Assembly: GCA_946626395.1 (NCBI GenBank)
Contig: CAMOUF010000292.1
Location: 1 to 14,069 of the forward strand
Source of the DNA: an uncultured Clostridia bacterium
Lineage (GTDB): Bacteria > Bacillota > Clostridia > Christensenellales > Aristaeellaceae
Direction: 5' to 3'
DNA: 14,069 bases
The notes below the pieces were generated by a model. The model was given only the letters and a program-made list of their open reading frames with translations. It was not told the origin of the DNA and searched no databases. The position numbers and the translations under genes are program-made. The stretch's first letter is position 1, and each line of letters opens with the position of its first letter. Shown here piece by piece: positions 7,688 to 14,069 of this stretch.

Positions 7688-7785
7688 AACATGGAAGAAA
7701 TATAGGATGCAGGGTCCCGCTGTTACGGTTTAGAAGCCAAATAACAAATCTGTTAGTTCTTTAGAATAAAAATGGTATGATCTTA

Positions 7786-7827
7786 AAAGCCCGGAGCGGC
7801 CTTCAAAAAGAGGCGGCTCCGGGCTTT
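7786..7827 (-). terminator. Terminator of the MntR-like gene
   Basis: A 12-bp stem (7786-7797 with 7816-7827) continues after one mismatch with 3 more base pairs. Read on the minus strand it ends GGGCTTTT, so it suits the gene whose stop is at 7860, 33 nt away. The plus-strand reading ends GGGCTTTGCT and is weaker, though some bidirectional action against tldE read-through is possible. Confidence 0.75.
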
Positions 7828-7859
7828 GCTGTATGCGGGGGAAAAAGAGGGCGGCTGGT

Positions 7860-8231
7860 TTAGGCGTCCGCCTGGTCCAATTGCCGCACCACGGCCCGAT
7901 AGGTTTCATCGGAAATATCGTGTTCGATCTTGCAGGCATCTTCCCGGGCCATGTCTTCATCCACGCCGATCTTGATGAGAAAAGCGGTGAGGGCCTTATG
8001 CCGGTCATAAATCCGCTGGGCGATTTCCATGCCCTTTTCGGTCAGGGTGATTTCGTTTCTTTCTTCCACCTGGATATAGCCGTTCTCCCGCAGTTTTTTC
8101 ATGGCAAAGCTCACCGAAGGCTTGGTCACGCCCAAGGCCGAGGCGATATCCACTGAACGGGCATAGCCCTTCTGCTCCCGCAGCATCAGAATCATTTCCA
8201 GGTAATCTTCCGCTGATTTGTGAATGTTCAT
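7860..8231 (-). CDS. DtxR/MntR-family metal-dependent transcriptional repressor
   Basis: A 123-residue DNA-binding repressor with an N-terminal winged helix-turn-helix (recognition region near 26-50, VDIASALGVTKPSVSFAMKKL) and a dimerisation/metal-binding domain. It lacks the SH3-like third domain of DtxR/IdeR, so its size fits the MntR type (142 residues in Bacillus). By alignment in my head with Bacillus MntR and Corynebacterium DtxR, the metal ligands are Asp9, Glu12, His78, Cys100, Glu103 and His104. Asp9 and Glu12 are MntR-like, while Cys100 takes the place of MntR Glu99 and matches DtxR Cys102. Mn or Fe sensing is therefore uncertain. The start has AAAGGA 9 nt upstream. The gene is monocistronic, divergent from leuS, with its own promoter and terminator. 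No metal transporter is adjacent, so its regulon lies elsewhere. Confidence 0.9.
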   Translation of the reverse strand: MNIHKSAEDYLEMILMLREQKGYARSVDIASALGVTKPSVSFAMKKLRENGYIQVEERNEITLTEKGMEIAQRIYDRHKALTAFLIKIGVDEDMAREDACKIEHDISDETYRAVVRQLDQADA

Positions 8232-8300
8232 GGGGTTACGTCCTTTCCTTGCGATGCCGACGCCTCCGCGCCTGAAGAAGAATGCCGATATATTGTTTCC

Positions 8301-8343
8301 ATCCTTGCCTATTATAACACCGTTTCCACATCATGGCAAGGAT
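8301..8343 (-). promoter_or_regulatory. Candidate operator: 9-bp inverted repeat bracketing the repressor promoter
   Basis: ATCCTTGCC (8301-8309) and GGCAAGGAT (8335-8343) are perfect reverse complements 25 nt apart. One half covers the predicted start of transcription and the other overlaps the -35 box of the divergent repressor gene. The TTGCC core resembles half-sites of known MntR boxes. A partial third copy (TCCTTGC) lies at 8246-8252 in the 5' leader. Autorepression is inferred. Confidence 0.45.
8311..8339 (-). promoter_or_regulatory. Promoter of the MntR-like gene
   Basis: On the minus strand TTGCCA (8339 down to 8334) is followed after exactly 17 nt by a perfect TATAAT (8316 down to 8311). 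Transcription would start near 8304, giving a leader of about 70 nt. The strong core is what one expects of a promoter kept in check by a repressor. Confidence 0.8.
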
Positions 8344-8437
8344 TGTTTTTCTTTTGCTTATCCATATTTTGTAAATTATACTGCCGTTGTCTTCCGGCCT
8401 GCCTGCCGCCCCAAGCCAATCTGTGCCAATAAAGCAC

Positions 8438-8466
8438 TTTACAAAAAACGGGTTTCTGATTATAAT
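8438..8466 (+). promoter_or_regulatory. Promoter of leuS
   Basis: TTTACA (8438-8443), a 17-nt spacer and a perfect TATAAT (8461-8466). The predicted start near 8473 leaves only about 28 nt before the leuS ATG. There is room for the AAGGAGG ribosome binding site (8487-8493) but not for a T-box leader. Confidence 0.85.
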
Positions 8467-8500
8467 GTAGAAATCCGCAATGAATGAAGGAGGCGTTTGC

Positions 8501-10915
8501 ATGCCTGTCAAGCCCTATGTACCCGCCCAGATCGAGCCCAAGTGGCAAAAATACTGGGACGATCATCAGGCGTTCGCCGCGTCGGAGGATCACTCCAAGC
8601 CCAAGTTTTACTCTTTGATCGAATTCCCCTATCCCTCGGGCCACGGCCTGCATGTGGGCCATCCCCGGTCCAACACGGCCATGGATATTATTTCCCGTAT
8701 GCGCCGGATGCAGGGCTACAACGTGCTGTTCCCCATCGGCTGGGACGCTTTCGGCCTGCCCACGGAGAACTACGCCATTAAGAATAATATTCATCCCGCC
8801 ATCGTGACCAAGCAGAACATCGACCATTTCCGGGAGCAGCTGAAAAAGCTGGGCTTCTCCTTTGATTACAGCCGGGAAGTGGACACCACCGATCCCAATT
8901 ATTATAAGTGGACCCAGTGGATTTTCCTGAAGCTGTTTGAGCACGGCATGGTGTTTAGGGACAAGACCCTGGTCAACTACTGCCCCTCCTGTAAGGTGGT
9001 GCTCTCTAACGAGGACAGCCAGGGCGGCAAGTGCGACATCTGCCACGGCGACGTGGTGCAGCTGCCCAAGGACGTGTGGTATCTGCGCATCACCAAATAT
9101 GCCGATAAGCTGCTGGAAGGCCTGGAAACGGTGGATTATCCCGAAAACATCAAGCAGCAGCAGATTAACTGGATCGGCAAATCCACAGGCGCGTTCGTGC
9201 GTTTCGCCTTACAGGATACCGACGAAACCATCGAAATCTATACCACCCGGCCGGACACCCTCTTTGGCGTCACCTTCATGGTCATGGCCCCCGAGCATCC
9301 CCTGATCGACAAATACGCGGGCCAGATCAAAAATATGGCGGACATCGAGGCCTACCGGGAGGTGTGCGCCAAGAAAACGGAATTTGAGCGCACCCAGCTC
9401 ACCAAGGAAAAGACCGGCCTCAAGATCGACGGCCTCTCCGCCGTGAACCCCCTCACCGGCAAGGTGGTGCCCATCTTTATTTCCGACTACGTGATGATGG
9501 GCTACGGCACCGGGGCCATCATGGCCGTGCCCGCCCATGACCAGCGCGACTGGGAATTTGCCCACAAGTTCGGCATTGATATCATCCAGGTCATCAAGGG
9601 CGGCGACATTGAGCAGGAAGCCTACACCGGCGACGGCGAAATGATCAATTCCGATTTCCTCAACGGCTACACCAACAAGAAAGACTCCATCGCCCGGGTG
9701 CTGGAGGAAATTGAAAAGAAGGGCATTGGCCGGGCCGGCGTCCAGTACAAAATGAAGGACTGGGCCTTTAACCGCCAGCGCTACTGGGGCGAGCCCATTC
9801 CCCTGGTGCACTGCCCCAAGTGCGGCGTGGTGGCCGTGCCCTATGAAGAACTGCCCCTGCGCCTGCCGGAGATCGACGATTTCCAGCCCGGCACTGACGG
9901 CAAATCTCCCCTGGCGAAAATCGACAGCTTTGTGAACTGCGCCTGCCCCAAGTGCGGCGGCGCGGCTCAGCGGGAAACCGACACCATGCCCCAGTGGGCT
10001 GGCTCCAGCTGGTATTTCCTGCGCTACTGCGATCCCCATAACGATAAGGCCTTTGCCAGCCAGGAAGAATTGAAATACTGGCTGCCCGTGGACTGGTACA
10101 ACGGCGGCATGGAGCATGTGACCCGCCATCTGCTTTACTCCCGCTTCTGGCACCGGTTCCTCTACGATATCGGCGAAGTGCCCACCCCCGAACCCTACGC
10201 CAAGCGCACGGCCCAGGGCATGATTCTGGGCACCGACGGAGAAAAGATGAGCAAGAGCCGGGGCAACGTGGTCAACCCCGATGAGATCGTGGCGGAAATC
10301 GGCGCGGACGCCTTCCGCATGTATGAAATGTTCATGGGCGCTTTCGACCAGGCCATTCCCTGGAGCACCAACGGGGCCCGGGGCTGCCGCAAATTCCTGG
10401 ACCGGGTGTGGCGTTTGCAGGACTGCCTGACCGACAGCGAAGCATACAGCGACGACCTCAAGGTCTCCGTGAACCAGACCATCAAGAAGGTCACTGAGGA
10501 CTTTGAAAAAATGAAGTTCAACACCGCCATCGCCCAGATGATGACGCTGGTGAACGAAATCGTGCAGAAGGGCAGCATCACCAAGGGCGAATATAAAACG
10601 CTGTTGCTGCTGCTCTCTCCCGTGGCCCCCCACATCTGCGAGGAAATCTGGCAGGAGCAGGGCTTCGGCGCGCCGGTATACACTCAGCCCTGGCCCGGCT
10701 ACGATGAAAAGTATCTGGTGCGGGACGAAGTGGAAATCGCCGTGCAGATCAACGGCAAGGTGAAGGGCAAGCTGATGGTGCCCGTGACCCTGACCCGGGA
10801 AGAGGCCCAGGCCACCCTGCCCGGCAGCGAACAGGTAAAGCGCCTGGTGGGGGACAAGCAGATCGTCAAGTGCATTTACGTGCCCGGACGGCTGCTGAAC
10901 CTGGTGGTGAAGTAA
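8501..10915 (+). CDS. leuS: Leucyl-tRNA synthetase
   Basis: Class I aminoacyl-tRNA synthetase that charges tRNA-Leu, with post-transfer editing. The start ATG 8501 follows AAGGAGG by 7 nt and gives 804 residues, the usual bacterial size. An in-frame ATG at 8480 lies upstream of the ribosome binding site and is rejected. Motifs: HVGH (the HIGH motif) at 51-54, the editing-domain TTRPDTLFG around 248-256, HDQRD ending at Asp350 (the editing Asp), and KMSKS at 582-586. Two four-cysteine zinc-ribbon-like clusters are visible: C161/C164/C178/C181 and C438/C441/C482/C485. The first cluster is present in some LeuRS (for example Thermus) but reduced or absent in Bacillus, by memory. The gene heads a likely leuS-ybaB-recR transcript. 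Confidence 0.98.
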   Translation: MPVKPYVPAQIEPKWQKYWDDHQAFAASEDHSKPKFYSLIEFPYPSGHGLHVGHPRSNTAMDIISRMRRMQGYNVLFPIGWDAFGLPTENYAIKNNIHPAIVTKQNIDHFREQLKKLGFSFDYSREVDTTDPNYYKWTQWIFLKLFEHGMVFRDKTLVNYCPSCKVVLSNEDSQGGKCDICHGDVVQLPKDVWYLRITKYADKLLEGLETVDYPENIKQQQINWIGKSTGAFVRFALQDTDETIEIYTTRPDTLFGVTFMVMAPEHPLIDKYAGQIKNMADIEAYREVCAKKTEFERTQLTKEKTGLKIDGLSAVNPLTGKVVPIFISDYVMMGYGTGAIMAVPAHDQRDWEFAHKFGIDIIQVIKGGDIEQEAYTGDGEMINSDFLNGYTNKKDSIARVLEEIEKKGIGRAGVQYKMKDWAFNRQRYWGEPIPLVHCPKCGVVAVPYEELPLRLPEIDDFQPGTDGKSPLAKIDSFVNCACPKCGGAAQRETDTMPQWAGSSWYFLRYCDPHNDKAFASQEELKYWLPVDWYNGGMEHVTRHLLYSRFWHRFLYDIGEVPTPEPYAKRTAQGMILGTDGEKMSKSRGNVVNPDEIVAEIGADAFRMYEMFMGAFDQAIPWSTNGARGCRKFLDRVWRLQDCLTDSEAYSDDLKVSVNQTIKKVTEDFEKMKFNTAIAQMMTLVNEIVQKGSITKGEYKTLLLLLSPVAPHICEEIWQEQGFGAPVYTQPWPGYDEKYLVRDEVEIAVQINGKVKGKLMVPVTLTREEAQATLPGSEQVKRLVGDKQIVKCIYVPGRLLNLVVK

Positions 10916-10926
10916 ACGACATGAAA

Positions 10927-10944
10927 AAAGCCCATCCGGGCTTT
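10927..10944 (+). other. Small hairpin between leuS and ybaB
   Basis: AAAGCCC (10927-10933) pairs with GGGCTTT (10938-10944) around a 4-nt loop. There is no T-tract beyond the stem, and the ybaB ribosome binding site follows 8 nt later. It could be a weak attenuator or an mRNA processing site that tunes expression between the synthetase and the recombination genes. Confidence 0.4.
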
Positions 10945-10966
10945 GCAAAATCAAGGAGGAACAGGT

Positions 10967-11317
10967 ATGGCACGGAATCAGTTCGCCGGTTTTGGCGGCG
11001 GCCCCAATATTCAGCAGCTTATGCGCCAGGCCCAGAAGATGCAGGAGCAGATGACCAAGGTTCAGGAAGAGCTGGATGAAAAAGAATACGAAGCCAGCGC
11101 GGGCGGCGGCATGGTCACCTGCAAGGTATCCGGCAAGCGGGAGCTGCTGGAATTGACCATCAAGCCCGAAGCCGTGGACCCCGACGACGTGGAAATGCTT
11201 CAGGATCTGATCCTGGCCGCGGTGAACGAGGCCCTGCGGGAAGGCGAAAAGAACCGGGAAGAAACCATGGAAAAGATGGCGCCCGCGGGTATGGGCGGCA
11301 TGGGCAGGATGTTCTGA
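10967..11317 (+). CDS. YbaB/EbfC family nucleoid-associated protein
   Basis: A 116-residue YbaB/EbfC protein, a small dimeric DNA-binding nucleoid protein almost always encoded directly upstream of recR. The core signatures are visible: IQQLMRQAQKMQEQMTKVQEEL (start of the long helix), the GGGMVTCKVSGKRELLELTI beta-sheet segment, and LQDLILAAVNEALREGEKNREETMEKM. The Gly/Met-rich C-terminal tail is typical. ATG 10967 is chosen because AAGGAGG (10953-10959) lies 7 nt upstream. It ends 1 nt before recR, so translation is likely coupled. The usual upstream partner dnaX is not here, its place being taken by leuS. Confidence 0.93.
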   Translation: MARNQFAGFGGGPNIQQLMRQAQKMQEQMTKVQEELDEKEYEASAGGGMVTCKVSGKRELLELTIKPEAVDPDDVEMLQDLILAAVNEALREGEKNREETMEKMAPAGMGGMGRMF

Positions 11318-11318
11318 A

Positions 11319-11918
11319 ATGGCTGAGGCAAATGATCCCATCGCCCGAATGGCGCTGCAATTGTCCCGGCTGCCCGGCATCGGGCAGAAAAGCGCCCAGC
11401 GGCTGGCTTATTACATCGCCGGGATGCCCCTGGACCAGGTGAAGGATTTGGCCGCGGCCCTGTGGCAGGGGCGCAAGGCCCTGCGCTTTTGCGCCCGGTG
11501 CGGCAACTACGCCCAGGCGGAACTGTGCCCCATCTGCCAGAATGAGGAGCGGCGCAACGGCCAAATCTGCGTGGTGCGGGACGCCCGGGACGTGGCCGCC
11601 ATGGAGCGGATGCGGGACTTTAAGGGCCTGTATCATGTGCTGGGCGGCACCCTGTCGCCCATGAACGGGGTGGGCCCCGACGATATCCGCATCAAGGAAC
11701 TGCTTGCCCGCCTCTCCACGGAGGACGTACAGGAGGTCATTTTGGCCACCAACCCCGATATCGAGGGCGAGGCCACCGCAGCCTATCTGGCCCGGCTCAT
11801 CAAACCCCTGGGGGTGAAGGTCAGCCGCATTTCCTATGGCGTGCCCGTGGGCAGCGATCTGGAATACACGGATGAAGTCACCCTGGCCAAGGCCATGGAG
11901 GGACGGCGGGAGCTGTAA
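11319..11918 (+). CDS. recR: Recombination mediator protein RecR
   Basis: RecR acts with RecF/RecO to load RecA on gapped single-stranded DNA. The protein is 199 residues, the family's usual length. Domains in order: helix-hairpin-helix (LSRLPGIGQKSAQRLAYYI, about 15-33), a zinc finger with C58, C61, C70 and C73, a Toprim domain from about residue 80 (ICVV... LATNPDIEGEATAAYL), and the conserved C-terminal ISYGVPVGSDLEYTDEVTL followed by GRREL. At the first Toprim position, which is Glu in E. coli RecR (VVES), this protein has Arg (VVRD). I believe Firmicute homologues vary here and RecR has no catalytic Toprim activity, so I draw no conclusion. The ATG comes 1 nt after the ybaB stop. A terminator follows at 11964-11995. 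Confidence 0.96.
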   Translation: MAEANDPIARMALQLSRLPGIGQKSAQRLAYYIAGMPLDQVKDLAAALWQGRKALRFCARCGNYAQAELCPICQNEERRNGQICVVRDARDVAAMERMRDFKGLYHVLGGTLSPMNGVGPDDIRIKELLARLSTEDVQEVILATNPDIEGEATAAYLARLIKPLGVKVSRISYGVPVGSDLEYTDEVTLAKAMEGRREL

Positions 11919-12014
11919 GCGGATACACGCTGCCTTTTCATGACGGCGTAACGCCGTTCAATCAGAGTACAGCGTTGAGCGCGCTGTACTCTTTTGCCGT
12001 TCTTCTGTATCCGC
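11919..12014. repeat. 9-bp inverted repeat flanking the recR terminator
   Basis: GCGGATACA (11919-11927, starting right after the recR stop) and TGTATCCGC (12006-12014) are exact reverse complements. They enclose the small palindrome and the intrinsic terminator. They may form the base of a branched structure, or be the ends of a small palindromic element. There is no target-site evidence for transposition. Confidence 0.4.
11964..11995 (+). terminator. Intrinsic terminator after recR
   Basis: AGAGTACAGCG (11964-11974) pairs exactly with CGCTGTACTCT (11982-11992), an 11-bp stem with a 7-nt loop, followed by four Ts (11992-11995). It ends the leuS-ybaB-recR unit. A small palindrome, ACGGCGT-A-ACGCCGT (11943-11957), precedes it. 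Confidence 0.85.
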
Positions 12015-12019
12015 GCAAA

Positions 12020-12039
12020 TGCCGGAAAGAATCCCGGCA
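12020..12039 (+). other. Small hairpin in the tdk leader
   Basis: TGCCGG (12020-12025) pairs with CCGGCA (12034-12039) around an 8-nt loop, ending 18 nt before the tdk ribosome binding site. Its function is unknown. It also argues against using the in-frame ATG at 12019 as the tdk start. Confidence 0.3.
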
Positions 12040-12069
12040 CACAAGAATCTATTCATTCGAGGTTATCAC

Positions 12070-12660
12070 ATGCTCCATTTTTATCATGGCGTGATGGGCT
12101 CCAGCAAAACGGCCCAGCTTTTGATGCAGCGGTACAATTACCTGCAATTGAATTTGAAGGTGGCGCTGGTAAAGCCGGCGGTGGACACCCGCATTTCCGT
12201 GAACACGGTATACTCCCGGGTGGGGCTCCAGGCGGAGGCGGACATCGTGCTGGAGGCGGGCCACAGCTTCCGGGAGCAGCTAAACTGGCTGGCGGTGCAG
12301 CATGCCCATTCGGATTTCCAGTACGTGTTTGTAGACGAGGCCCAGTTCCTCACCGAAGAACAGGTGCAGGAAATGGCCGATATGGCGGGAGACCTGGAAA
12401 TCTTCTGCTATGGCCTGAAAACGGATTTCATGGGCCAGTTCTTCCCCGGCTCGGCGGCGCTGCTGCGGCTGGCGGAGGACATTCAGGAGGTCACCGGCTC
12501 CCTGTGCTGGTGCGGGCGGAAAGCCACCATGAACACCCGGGTGGACGGCCAGGGCCGGGTGATCAAGCAGGGGGCCCAGGTGCTCATCGACAATCAGGAT
12601 GAAATCCGCTACATCGGCCTGTGCTATCCCCATTGGCGGGAGGGCAGGTCCCATGGCTGA
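12070..12660 (+). CDS. tdk: Thymidine kinase (type II, TK1-like)
   Basis: Phosphorylates thymidine to dTMP with ATP in the pyrimidine salvage pathway. ATG 12070 follows CGAGG (12058-12062) and gives 196 residues, matching the family. An in-frame ATG at 12019 lies inside a hairpin and lacks a ribosome binding site. The P-loop is GVMGSSKT (7-14): the residue before the invariant Lys is Ser where most family members have Gly. Glu90 in VFVDEAQFL is the expected catalytic base. The zinc site is C146-W-C148 plus C185/H188, the spacing also found in E. coli Tdk (CFCGRKA...CRKH). The CYGLKTDFMGQFFPGS lasso-region sequence is typical. The 3' end overlaps rmuC by 8 nt, so the two are co-expressed. I see no good promoter in the short gap after the recR terminator. 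Confidence 0.95.
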   Translation: MLHFYHGVMGSSKTAQLLMQRYNYLQLNLKVALVKPAVDTRISVNTVYSRVGLQAEADIVLEAGHSFREQLNWLAVQHAHSDFQYVFVDEAQFLTEEQVQEMADMAGDLEIFCYGLKTDFMGQFFPGSAALLRLAEDIQEVTGSLCWCGRKATMNTRVDGQGRVIKQGAQVLIDNQDEIRYIGLCYPHWREGRSHG

Positions 12661-14017
12661 CGCGCTGCCGCTGCTGGCGGTGCTGCTGGCTTTGGCCGCC
12701 GTGGCCCTGCTGGTGCTGCTGCTGATCCAGCAGAACCGCAACGAGCGCTGGGCCGATTGGCGGCAGGATACCCTGAACCGCCGCCTGGACGAGGCGGCCA
12801 AGGAAGCGCTGAGCCGGAATGATTTGTACCAGTACGGGGAAATGCAGTCCTCCCTGCTGATGCAGGCCATGGACGAGCGCAACCGGGACCAGGCCCAGCT
12901 GATGCACCAGCTGTCCGCCCGGCTGGACGCCTTTGGAGAGGGACAGGATACCCGGCTCCACCGGGTCACCGCCGTGCTGGATGAAAAGCTGACCCAGAAC
13001 GACGCACGCATTTCCGCCATGCGGGATACCCTGGCTAAGAGCGTTCAAAGCATGCAGGAGGAAAACAGCCGCAGGCTGGAGGAAATGCGCCGGACGGTGG
13101 ACGAAAAGCTGTACGCTACCCTGGATCAGCGCCTGAACGACAGCTTTTCCCAGGTGAGCCAGCGGCTGGAGCAGGTGTATAAGGGCCTGGGGGAAATGCA
13201 GCATCTGGCCGCCGGGGTGGGCGATTTGAAAAAGGTGCTCACCAACGTGAAAACCCGGGGCGTCTGGGGCGAAATGCAGCTGGGGGCCCTGCTGTCCCAG
13301 GTGCTGTCTCCCAGCCAGTATGACGAAAACGTGGCCGTGGTGCCCTCCTCCGCCCAGCGGGTGGAATACGCGGTGAAGCTGCCCGGCCAGGGGGACCACA
13401 CGGTGTACCTGCCCATCGACTCCAAATTTCCCATCGAGGATTACGAGCGGCTTCTGCCCGCCTACGACATCGGCGATCCCGCCGTGGTCAATGCTGCCGC
13501 CGGGGCCCTGCAAACGGCCCTGAAGGTGGAGGCCAAGCGCATCGCCGGCAAATACATCGAGCCGCCCTACACCACCGATTTTGCCATTATGTTCCTGCCC
13601 ATCGAAGGGCTCTACGCAGAGGCCCTGCGTGTGCCTGGGCTGACGGAGGAGCTGCAGGAAAAGCAGCGGGTGGTGGTGGCCGGACCCACCACGCTGAACG
13701 CGCTGCTGACCAGCCTGCAGGTGGGCTTCCGCACCCTGGCCATCGAGCAGCGCACCGGCGAAGTGTGGCAGCTGCTCAGCGCGGTGAAAACCGAATTCGG
13801 CAAATTCTCCCAGCTGCTGGATTCCACCCAGAAAAAGCTCCATGCCGCCGCCGAATCCATTGAATCCGCCAGCAAAAAAACCCGCACCATTGAGCGGAAG
13901 CTGCGCCAGGTGGAGGCCATCGACCCCGGGGACGCGGTGCGGTACCTGAACGCGGAGGAGGAAGCAGATTCCGCCCCCGAACAGCAGGATTTCTGGGACG
14001 GCGACGCGGATTCGTAA
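12653..14017 (+). CDS. rmuC: RmuC family protein
   Basis: A 454-residue RmuC, a membrane-anchored coiled-coil protein with a PD-(D/E)XK nuclease-like domain. In E. coli it limits recombination at inverted repeats. The ATG at 12653 is chosen because GGGAGGG (12638-12644) lies 8 nt upstream and the protein then begins directly with the membrane helix (about 5-24). An in-frame ATG at 12599 would add 18 non-family residues inside tdk. A long charged coiled coil runs from about 30 to 195. The conserved core follows: VKTRGVWGEMQLGALL, the nuclease-type DSK at 256-258 in LPIDSKFPIEDYERL, FLPIEGLYAEAL, and VVVAGPTTLNALLTSLQVGF, with a C-terminal coiled coil and acidic tail. It is translationally coupled to tdk. 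The gene is complete within the window. Confidence 0.93.
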   Translation: MADALPLLAVLLALAAVALLVLLLIQQNRNERWADWRQDTLNRRLDEAAKEALSRNDLYQYGEMQSSLLMQAMDERNRDQAQLMHQLSARLDAFGEGQDTRLHRVTAVLDEKLTQNDARISAMRDTLAKSVQSMQEENSRRLEEMRRTVDEKLYATLDQRLNDSFSQVSQRLEQVYKGLGEMQHLAAGVGDLKKVLTNVKTRGVWGEMQLGALLSQVLSPSQYDENVAVVPSSAQRVEYAVKLPGQGDHTVYLPIDSKFPIEDYERLLPAYDIGDPAVVNAAAGALQTALKVEAKRIAGKYIEPPYTTDFAIMFLPIEGLYAEALRVPGLTEELQEKQRVVVAGPTTLNALLTSLQVGFRTLAIEQRTGEVWQLLSAVKTEFGKFSQLLDSTQKKLHAAAESIESASKKTRTIERKLRQVEAIDPGDAVRYLNAEEEADSAPEQQDFWDGDADS

Positions 14018-14055
14018 GCGGATTCCGTCATTTCAACGCCCAAATCCCGCTTTTT
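14016..14055 (+). terminator. Possible terminator after rmuC
   Basis: AAGCGGATT (14016-14024, overlapping the TAA) can pair with AATCCCGCTT (14043-14052) with one bulged C. A small inner CGT/ACG pairing is possible (14026-14028 with 14037-14039), and five Ts (14051-14055) follow. The loop is long, so this is only a candidate. Nothing else is visible in the last bases of the window. Confidence 0.45.
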
Positions 14056-14069
14056 GAACAGGTTTGCGG

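Noticed and set aside
7753..7781. Promoter-like TTAGTT and TATGAT on the plus strand
   Set aside because: The -35 is poor, and any transcript would run straight into the terminator hairpin and antisense to the repressor gene with no plus-strand gene to serve.
9209..11380. 723-codon open frame antisense to leuS and ybaB
   Set aside because: It mirrors the GC-rich codon pattern of leuS, covers conserved leuS motifs, is rich in His/Gly/Val/Leu without any domain, and has no ribosome binding site.
11994..12602. 202-codon plus-strand frame overlapping tdk
   Set aside because: A Gly/Ala/Arg-rich product in a shifted frame. The overlapping frame encodes an intact thymidine kinase with a ribosome binding site.
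12584..13843. 419-codon open frame antisense to rmuC (also 4782-6029 antisense to tldD)
   Set aside because: The same GC-skew artefact, with low-complexity His/Gly/Gln-rich products opposite well-recognised genes.

Overview
The window is a GC-rich stretch of bacterial chromosome, densely packed with housekeeping genes. The gene types point to the Bacillota, class Clostridia, probably a high-GC gut lineage: strong AAGGAGG-type ribosome binding sites, a VanW/YoaR-type envelope protein, a short clostridial-style DtxR/MntR regulator, and a LeuRS of the 804-residue Bacillus size class. This placement is inference, because no rRNA or other phylogenetic marker was compared. I see no phage, transposase, CRISPR array, tRNA or rRNA gene.

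Layout. (1) 1-2168: the 3' part of ftsH (membrane AAA+ zinc protease) overlaps by 4 nt a PHP-family phosphoesterase of the TrpH/RNase AM type. (2) 2169-2356: a 188-nt intergenic leader with two nested stem-loops, then a membrane-anchored VanW-domain protein (2357-3868) closed by a strong intrinsic terminator. (3) 3948-4719: its own promoter and a beta-phosphoglucomutase-like HAD protein whose catalytic nucleophile is Asn instead of Asp. Its stop codon lies inside a short run of heptamer repeats. (4) 4827-7591: the tldD-tldE (pmbA) metalloprotease pair, followed by a perfect 19-bp hairpin. (5) 7860-8231, minus strand: a DtxR/MntR-type metal-dependent repressor with its own terminator and a very good promoter. 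That promoter is bracketed by a perfect 9-bp inverted repeat, a candidate autoregulatory operator. (6) 8438-11918: a consensus-like promoter, leuS, ybaB/ebfC and recR, probably one transcript, ending in an intrinsic terminator. (7) 12070-14017: thymidine kinase overlapping rmuC by 8 nt, with a possible terminator at the window edge.

Functional themes are protein quality control and peptide processing (FtsH, TldD/TldE, LeuRS), and DNA and nucleotide metabolism (RecR, YbaB, Tdk, RmuC, the PHP protein). The window also holds envelope maintenance (VanW) and metal homeostasis (MntR-like). I do not see a clearly new multi-gene system. The points most worth a second look are the Asn-for-Asp HAD protein, the putative MntR operator and hybrid metal site, the structured leader before the VanW gene, and the perfect hairpin after tldE.
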